From assembly GCA_019634595.1 (NCBI GenBank), contig JAHCBC010000001.1, forward strand, positions 124,001 to 188,000: a stretch of 64,000 bases of DNA. The letters run 5' to 3'. Origin of the DNA: Akkermansiaceae bacterium (GTDB lineage: Bacteria; Verrucomicrobiota; Verrucomicrobiia; Verrucomicrobiales; Akkermansiaceae). Position numbers and translations under genes: made by a program. The notes beneath the pieces are model-generated. The model saw nothing but the letters and a program-made list of their open reading frames with translations, did not search any database and was not told where the DNA came from. Below are positions 58,579-64,000 of this stretch, piece after piece. The number at the start of each line of letters is the position of its first letter. Positions within the stretch are counted from its first letter, which is position 1.

Positions 58579-59172
58579 CTAGCACCCGTCCGAGCCGATC
58601 CGGTGCCGCAGCACCGTGCCGGAGCGGCTCACCATCCAGCGGATGGTCGAGCGGCTGTCGCATTCCTCCGTGCGGATCCACTCGATCAGCACGGTGCCGC
58701 CTTCCATCGACTTCACCACACGGGGTTGGTAGAGACCGGCGAGGAACTCGTGGAATTTCCACATGAACTTCTCCGGCACGTCCTTCGCGCTGAACTTGCA
58801 GTCCATGACTTGGAGACGGACCAGATCACTCCAGAATTTCTCCGGGATGGGCACCTCCTTGCCATCCCACTTGAGCTGGAATTTCGTCAGATAGGTGCCA
58901 CCAGGCATGTAGTCTGCCGGCAGCCGGATGTGCTTCCACTGGTAGCCCGTCAGCTCTCCCGCATCGTTCAGGGTTTCCGTGACTTCCTTTTCCGGGGGAA
59001 CGGTCAAAGCCACGGAGAGAATGACTCCACGGTCCGGAGAGTAGGCGTCGAATTCCATCACCGTTTCCGTTTTCTCCCACCACGCCTCGTAGGGAGGCTG
59101 TTCCCCATCCGCCGCAACGGCGGCAACGGGAGTGGCGAATGCGGCGAGTCCGATGAATTTGCGCCTATCCAT
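58579..59172 (-). CDS. Exported protein of unknown function
   Basis: 197 residues from ATG 59172. Tat-like start MDRRKFIGLAAFATPVAAVA. The rest is beta-rich with KIEKFWSDLVRLQVM-like and TEECDSRSTIRWMVSRSG segments and an odd C-terminal Cys. No family recognised. Convergent with the Dabb gene. Confidence 0.7.
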   Translation of the reverse strand: MDRRKFIGLAAFATPVAAVAADGEQPPYEAWWEKTETVMEFDAYSPDRGVILSVALTVPPEKEVTETLNDAGELTGYQWKHIRLPADYMPGGTYLTKFQLKWDGKEVPIPEKFWSDLVRLQVMDCKFSAKDVPEKFMWKFHEFLAGLYQPRVVKSMEGGTVLIEWIRTEECDSRSTIRWMVSRSGTVLRHRIGSDGC

Positions 59173-59270
59173 AACCCACACGCTACCACGTCACGTAAGG
59201 GGATGCAATACACCCTTCAGCCTCCGGTAGGGCCACCTTGCTTCGGGGGCTGATCGGGAAAAGCAGGCGG

Positions 59271-59390
59271 ATCACAACTGATTACACTGATTCAACTGAT
59301 TTGAAGAGAGGGAAGAAATCGCCATTTCAGAACCATTCGGGCCTATCTTCCAATTCTGAATCAGTAAATCAGTGTAATCAGTGGTATCAT
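59271..59390. repeat. Inverted-repeat element with CACTGATT words
   Basis: Left arm 59271-59304 (atcacaactgattacactga..) and right arm 59357-59390 (tgaatcagtaaatcagtgta..) are imperfect reverse complements (about four in five bases). AT-richer than its surroundings. Fills part of the 274-base gap 59173-59446; no gene is in the gap. Confidence 0.65.
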
Positions 59391-59446
59391 TCCTCAACCG
59401 GGATGATCCTTCTCTATCCCTTCCGGACCTGAAATGAGGTAGCTCT

Positions 59447-59776
59447 TCAGCCTCCGGATGCGGCAGGTGGTTCGTCCCGGGAAAACGAGACGCGGAAGGT
59501 GGAAACCATCCGCATCAGCGGGGCGTGGGGTTCCTCCCGGTAGAGTGCCTTCATGTGCCGGAATGCGGCTTGGAGATCATCCTCCGAGGCATAGTCCACG
59601 ATGAGCTGGAAATCCGGCAGATCCGGGAAGCTGGCCTTGTTCGTCAGGCGCAGCACCCGGTAGGAAAGCGCGTGGTTGTCCCGGAGCTGGGTGGCCATGA
59701 AGGCATGCACCTGTGAAAGCAGAGCGTCGTCCGGGGTGCCATCCCGCGCGCTGAAGTGGACGTGGTAGGAGGTCAT
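59447..59776 (-). CDS. Small protein translationally coupled to a sulfatase
   Basis: 109 residues. TSYHVHFSARDGTPDDALLS, FMATQLRDNHALSYRVLRL, LPDFQLIVDYASEDDLQAAF and MVSTFRVSFSRDE. The pattern resembles DUF6614-type small barrel proteins (inference). Its ATG overlaps the TGA of the upstream sulfatase (ATGA, 59773-59776), so translation is coupled and expression follows the sulfatase. No signal peptide, so cytosolic while the sulfatase is exported. Confidence 0.75.
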   Translation of the reverse strand: MTSYHVHFSARDGTPDDALLSQVHAFMATQLRDNHALSYRVLRLTNKASFPDLPDFQLIVDYASEDDLQAAFRHMKALYREEPHAPLMRMVSTFRVSFSRDEPPAASGG

Positions 59777-61209
59777 TTGTCCCTCGCCTGTCTGCGGATG
59801 CGGTTCTCTCCCAGCGCGGGTCCGTTGTCCGGTGGCAGACCGGCGTGCCAGGCGACCACGGCGCGGGTCATCTTCTCCACCACTTCCGGATGACGTCCGG
59901 CGAGGTTGTCGGCTTCCGCGACGTCGCCGGGCAGTTGGTAGAGCTGGGGTGCGGAGCCGTCGTAGTTGCAGAGGAGCTTCCACTGTCCCTCGCGCATCGC
60001 CAGGTCCGGCAGGATGTTTTCCTCCGCGGTTCCTTTCCGGTCCGGTGGCCTGCGCCAGAAGATCGGCTTCGTGCGGGAGGCATCGCTTCCGCCGGTGAGT
60101 GTGGGAGACAGATCCTCTCCATCGAAGGTGGTGCCTTCCGGGGCGGCCCCGCCGGAGAGTTTCAGCAGGGAGACGGGCAGGTCGAAAGCGGCGAAGACGG
60201 AGGTCTCGTTCGTTTTTCCCGCCATGTCCGCGGGGATCAGCCCTGGTCCCCAGACGATGAGCGGGGAACGCACGCCGCCTTCATAGAGGGTGCCCTTCGC
60301 CCCGCGGAACGGCCCCGCCGTGCCCGCGCCCGGTTCATGTCCGTTGTCAGAGCAGAACACGATCAGCGTGCGATCCCTCAGCGCGGGCGTGTCCCGCACA
60401 TGGTCGAAGAGTTTTCCGAGTTGTTCGTCCATCGTCTCCAGCACCCCGTGGTAGAGGGCGCGCTTGCTGCCGTCCCCACGGCGGTCCGCCGGAGGAAAGA
60501 AGGGCGAGTGGACATCGTCCGGCCAGAGGTTGATGAAGAACGGACGTCCATCCGTCCCGGCCTTGTTGATGAACTGGATGGCCGCGCCGACGAAGCCCGT
60601 GGTGAGATGCGTGCGGTCATGCCAGATGACTGGACCACGGCCAAGCTTCTCCGAGTTCAGCGAGTGCGGGCGCGGCGGCTTGCCATCGTGCGCGTCCGCC
60701 ATGCCCAGCAGGCGCGGCCCCAGGCCCTCGAAGTTCGTGAGGGATTCGTCAAATCCATACTCCGTGATCATCGGCGCCTCGCCCACATCCCGCTGGCCGC
60801 CCATGTGCCATTTCCCGAAGTGCCCGGAGGTATAGCCGGCGGATCTGAGCGAGCGTGCCAGCGATGGCGCGGCGGGATCCAGCCACTGTGCCATGCCCCG
60901 GCGCTCGTTGTCCGCGCGGTTGCTGAGAAAGGAGGTGATTTTCCACCGCTGTGGATACTGCCCCGTGGTCAGCGCCGTCCGCGACGGCGAACAGATGGGG
61001 GAGTTCACATAGAACTGGGTGAAGCGCAGCCCCTCCGCCGCCAGCCGGTCGATGTTCGGCGTCTTCGTCCCCTTGTTGCCGAAGGATCCGAGATCCCCCC
61101 AGCCCATGTCATCCACCAGCACGACGATGATGTTGGGCTTCTCCACCGCGGCACCGGCGGAAAGGAACGGGACCAGCAGCAGGCAGAGCGTGATGGGGAA
61201 AAACTTCAT
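59773..61209 (-). CDS. Secreted sulfatase
   Basis: 478 residues from ATG 61209. Signal peptide MKFFPITLCLLLVPFLSAGA. PNIIVVLVDDMGWGDLGSFG (metal Asp pair), ICSPSRTALTTGQYPQRW with C73 in the classical C-S-P-S-R, SGHFGKWHMGG and LIVFCSDNGHEPGAG. A full-length S1-family enzyme releasing sulfate esters from glycans outside the cytoplasm. In operon with the small 109-residue protein. Start chosen for the signal peptide. Confidence 0.94.
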   Translation of the reverse strand: MKFFPITLCLLLVPFLSAGAAVEKPNIIVVLVDDMGWGDLGSFGNKGTKTPNIDRLAAEGLRFTQFYVNSPICSPSRTALTTGQYPQRWKITSFLSNRADNERRGMAQWLDPAAPSLARSLRSAGYTSGHFGKWHMGGQRDVGEAPMITEYGFDESLTNFEGLGPRLLGMADAHDGKPPRPHSLNSEKLGRGPVIWHDRTHLTTGFVGAAIQFINKAGTDGRPFFINLWPDDVHSPFFPPADRRGDGSKRALYHGVLETMDEQLGKLFDHVRDTPALRDRTLIVFCSDNGHEPGAGTAGPFRGAKGTLYEGGVRSPLIVWGPGLIPADMAGKTNETSVFAAFDLPVSLLKLSGGAAPEGTTFDGEDLSPTLTGGSDASRTKPIFWRRPPDRKGTAEENILPDLAMREGQWKLLCNYDGSAPQLYQLPGDVAEADNLAGRHPEVVEKMTRAVVAWHAGLPPDNGPALGENRIRRQARDK

Positions 61210-61300
61210 GGAAATCTGAGGGTGGCGTGATGGCTCCGCCAAGACGGTTGGGTGGAAGCTCCATCATTGGAGGGCTTCCGGAGTGCCGGGTCAATAAGGT

Positions 61301-61410
61301 AGCGGAAGTCGTGAGACTTCCGGTTGGGGGGAAGTCCATGAGCAGCCGGAGTTTGTTTGCTCGAAGAATGTCCGCTCCACCGAAGCTCTTACGAGCTTCG
61401 CTACACCCCC
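61301..61410 (-). repeat. Dispersed repeat B, copy 2, with GNRA-capped 3' hairpin
   Basis: Shares the agcggaagtcgtgRgacttc start and the end hairpin with copy 1 at 4003-4110. On the minus strand the end hairpin is CGAAGCTC-GTAA-GAGCTTCG (61381-61400). It begins right after the stop (61410) of the WD40/TPR gene, in the same orientation as at copy 1. Confidence 0.75.
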
Positions 61411-64000
61411 TACCGCTTCACCTTCGGTATCGGGAGCGAGGGGATCTCATCCGCCTTGATGGGCGTCCTGTTCGGATCGATGCCGTTGGGTTCCTCCGGC
61501 GCTGGAACTGGAATCGGCAGGACATCTTCCAACATCGGCACGGGATCGAGCGGCGCGAGGGGATCGAAATTTCCGCCATCAGGTGGCGGCAGGTCGGACA
61601 GCGGACCGTCCTCCATGACGGGCGTCGCCTTCGGTGGCTCCGCCAGTTGGTTGAGGGAGACGATCAGCTCCGGCGGCCAGCCCTCGGCCTTCGGCGGTTG
61701 TGGCTCCGCCCATGATGGGTCGAGTTCCGCCAGTTGCTGGAAGTAGATCGCTGCGTCTTCGCTGTAGCCGCATTCGGACGCGGCGATGGAGAGCATGGCC
61801 AGCGCCTTCTCCCGCTTCTCTTCGGAAAAGCCGGTGCGTTCCCCGGCGGTGAGGTAGAGGTGGGCGCGGTCCCAGCGGGCGGTGAGCAGGGAGATCCATC
61901 CGGCGCGGTAGGCGTAGTCCGCGTCCTTCGGGAAGCGGTGCAGACCGGTGTTCAGGATCTCCATCGCCTGGTCGCCATTGCCATTCTCAAAGGCGAGGTA
62001 GGCGGCCTCCGCGTAGTCGGACGACCGTTGCTCCTCCAGCGGCTGGTCGGTGATGAGGGAGATCCACGTTTCATGGGCCTTCGGGAACAGCTCCATGGTC
62101 GTGTAGGCGGTGGCCTCCGCCCGCAGTCCGGGGACCGGTGGTGCGCCCAGCTCCCGTGCGCGGATCGACAGCTCCAGTGCCAGTGTGGCGGTGTCCTGGT
62201 CCGTCGCCATGTCCTGCGCCGCCTTCAGGCAGGCTTCCGCATGCCGCGCCCGGCCGATGCTCCGCGCTGTCTCCGGATCCAGCAGACGTCCGGCCAGCGC
62301 CTTCTTTCTTTCCGGAGAGGCATCCGCGGGCAGCTCGAAGGTGGCCAGTTGCTGGTCGATGAGGATGAAATGCTCCGCGAAGCGCGGGGTGAAATCCACC
62401 GTCTCCCAGCCGTCCCAATCTTCCGAACGGGCCACCGTTTTCAGATCGGGAAAGCCATCCCGCCAGAGGGAGATCGCGCCCGCCTTGTCGCCCTCCAGCC
62501 AGGCGATGCGGGAGGTGGCAAGCTTCCGCAGCAGCGGCGGCAACGGCGTTTTCCCCTCCGCAAAGGCGGAGATCCATTCCGGATGTTCCGCATCCAGTGC
62601 CAGCGAGAGAGCGGCTGCCGCGGCGGGGTCCTTCGCGGGGATCTCCCGGACGGCGGCGATGATGGCGGCGGAGTCACCCGCCCGGAAGATGGCCTGGATC
62701 TTCTCCACCGATGACGGCTCCGCCGCAGGTGCCTCCGGTCCCAGCGCGAGAAAGCCGCGGCGTGTCTCGCTGGCGCGGGAGATCCGGTCATGCAGGAGGA
62801 AGGCGGCATCCGGTTGGCCGGTGGCGCAGGGGGAGGAAAGGATGCTCTCCCGCACTTCGGAAAAATCCAGGCCCGGCAGGCTGACCGTGCCCGCCCCGGC
62901 GATGGCGGCGCGGCGTTCCTTCTCCGTGAGCGGGGTGAAGCTCCGCCTTTCCTCATCGAACTCCAGCCCGGTCAGGCCCTCCGCCAACAGGGCAAGGGAG
63001 CCGAGCGCGGATGGCTGGAAACGGATGGGTCCCGCGTCGCGGCCGGTGGTCTTCGCCGCGGGCAGCAGGCGGTGCACGGTGATGGTGCCTTTGCCGGTGG
63101 CGGCCGCCGCACGACCGTCGGCCAGAGTGAAGGCGGTAATGGCCGCGCGGTCCCGGATGGGGGCCATCTTCGTGCCGGGAAATTCCGCCAAGGTCCCGCT
63201 GAGGGTGAAACCCTCCGCCGTCTCCCGCGGGATGGATGTCGCCGGGCCGGAGACGGTTTCCTCCACCGGAGAGACGGGTATCTTCAGATGGGTGCCGTCC
63301 GCGTGGTGGATGTTGAGCTGCTGCCGGTCCAGCCCGGCGGACAGTGGGATGAGCGTCTTCGGCTGCTCATGGGAACGGATGATTTCGCCCGTCGCCGCAT
63401 CCGCGATCTGCCAGCTCAGCGTCCCGCTGTTCGCCTGCGGGTAGGCGATGAGCAGGCCGTCCGGAGAAAAGGTGGTGACCGCCGCGACGGAACAGCTTTC
63501 CGGATACCTGCCCAGGTTCCGGATGGGCAGCAGGGTCTCCGCATCGCACAGCAGGGAGATGAAATCCCCGGGCGTGCCGCGCTGGACGATGATCTTGCTC
63601 CGGTCCGGGGAAAGGAAAAGCGCCTGCGTCTGCTCCGCGGGGCGGGGAAAGAGGACAGCCTCCACTGCCGGGGTGGCCAGGTTCCAGCGCGCGGTCGCGT
63701 TCCACGTGCCCGGTTGGTAGCCACCGGAGACGCTGGCCCAGAGGGAGGTGCCGGACAGGGCCAGCTTCTCCACCGGCAACCCGGCATCCATCCGTGCCGC
63801 GGGGAAATGCCAGCGCGTCTCAGCCAGCAGCACGCGGAGCGATTGCAAAGCCTCTGTGTGGGCGGAGTCCGCCTTCAGCGCGGAGACCAGCAGCAGCAGC
63901 GCCTCATCACGACGGTTCTTTTCCAGCGCCGTTTTCGCCGCATCCAGCCGTGCGCCGGAAAGCTGGCTCGCCAGCGGATTCGGCGGAGCCTCCGCGATCT
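61410..64000 (-). CDS. Large WD40/TPR-type protein, C-terminal part (5' end beyond window)
   Basis: The frame is open to the window edge, giving 863 or more codons before the stop at 61410. The visible N-terminal part has TPR-like AAKTALEKNRRDEALLLLVSA (quoted in part: TALEKNRRDEALLLL). About 40-400 of the visible part is a WD40-like propeller (LSPDRSKIIVQRG, FSPDGLLIAYPQANSG). TPR units return further on (YAEAAYLAFENGNGDQAMEI, YRAGWISLLTARWDRAHLYL). The end is a Pro-rich tail. By analogy with PVC proteins it may be the rear half of a protein kinase, but no kinase motif is in view. Confidence 0.7.
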   Translation of the reverse strand, partial: IAEAPPNPLASQLSGARLDAAKTALEKNRRDEALLLLVSALKADSAHTEALQSLRVLLAETRWHFPAARMDAGLPVEKLALSGTSLWASVSGGYQPGTWNATARWNLATPAVEAVLFPRPAEQTQALFLSPDRSKIIVQRGTPGDFISLLCDAETLLPIRNLGRYPESCSVAAVTTFSPDGLLIAYPQANSGTLSWQIADAATGEIIRSHEQPKTLIPLSAGLDRQQLNIHHADGTHLKIPVSPVEETVSGPATSIPRETAEGFTLSGTLAEFPGTKMAPIRDRAAITAFTLADGRAAAATGKGTITVHRLLPAAKTTGRDAGPIRFQPSALGSLALLAEGLTGLEFDEERRSFTPLTEKERRAAIAGAGTVSLPGLDFSEVRESILSSPCATGQPDAAFLLHDRISRASETRRGFLALGPEAPAAEPSSVEKIQAIFRAGDSAAIIAAVREIPAKDPAAAAALSLALDAEHPEWISAFAEGKTPLPPLLRKLATSRIAWLEGDKAGAISLWRDGFPDLKTVARSEDWDGWETVDFTPRFAEHFILIDQQLATFELPADASPERKKALAGRLLDPETARSIGRARHAEACLKAAQDMATDQDTATLALELSIRARELGAPPVPGLRAEATAYTTMELFPKAHETWISLITDQPLEEQRSSDYAEAAYLAFENGNGDQAMEILNTGLHRFPKDADYAYRAGWISLLTARWDRAHLYLTAGERTGFSEEKREKALAMLSIAASECGYSEDAAIYFQQLAELDPSWAEPQPPKAEGWPPELIVSLNQLAEPPKATPVMEDGPLSDLPPPDGGNFDPLAPLDPVPMLEDVLPIPVPAPEEPNGIDPNRTPIKADEIPSLPIPKVKR

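Overview
The window is high-GC chromosomal DNA from a Gram-negative bacterium, most likely a Verrucomicrobiota member of the Luteolibacter/Verrucomicrobiaceae type. This assignment is an inference. It rests on three secreted formylglycine sulfatases, Gfo/Idh/MocA dehydrogenases with export signals, a secreted FG-GAP protein, coiled-coil plus beta-helix secreted proteins typical of the PVC superphylum, weak or absent Shine-Dalgarno sequences, and many dispersed palindromic repeats between genes. No rRNA, tRNA, CRISPR array, transposase or phage gene was found.

Layout. 1-8.6 kb: start of a radical SAM gene, a Fic protein with an AT-rich C-terminal extension, a PAS-PAS-SpoIIE phosphatase, a SHOCT membrane protein, a secreted glycoamylase-like protein, then a LuxR-type regulator followed by a fusion of an acyl-signal-synthase-like GNAT domain with an acyl-adenylating (LuxE/PaaK-like) domain. 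8.8-16.6 kb: PhoD, a double-domain glycerophosphodiesterase and a PhoA-type alkaline phosphatase (a phosphorus-scavenging set), then a topoisomerase IV A subunit. 16.9-23.1 kb: a triple universal stress protein in operon with a Ca2+-type P-ATPase, and oxyR divergent from fruK. 23.4-26.3 kb: two tandem secreted paralogues, each with its own copy of the same promoter. 26.5-37.8 kb: an ABC exporter, TSUP permease, site-2 protease, L,D-transpeptidase, FAD oxidoreductase, DsbD, small membrane proteins, a zinc metallopeptidase and KDPG aldolase. 37.8-48.9 kb: Gfo/Idh and ceramidase-like genes, two adjacent sulfatases, pyrD, and a primary-type sigma factor with a strong terminator. 49-64 kb: an FG-GAP protein flanked by a degraded copy of the neighbouring folK region, folK, an HtrA/Deg protease, a PD-(D/E)XK nuclease-like protein, a GH5 glycosidase, a Dabb protein, a third sulfatase translationally coupled to a small protein, and a large WD40/TPR-type protein running off the end.

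Functional picture: polymer and sulfated-glycan degradation (sulfatases, GH5, glycoamylase-like, dehydrogenases, KDPG aldolase), phosphate acquisition, and envelope and redox stress control (OxyR, DsbD, Deg, USP).

The most novel candidates are the LuxR plus GNAT-adenylase pair (a possible self-contained acyl-signal synthase), a family of GNRA-capped 3' hairpins with a compensatory base change, two tandem 218-bp inverted-repeat elements, and inverted-repeat elements whose ends lie exactly on stop codons of flanking genes.
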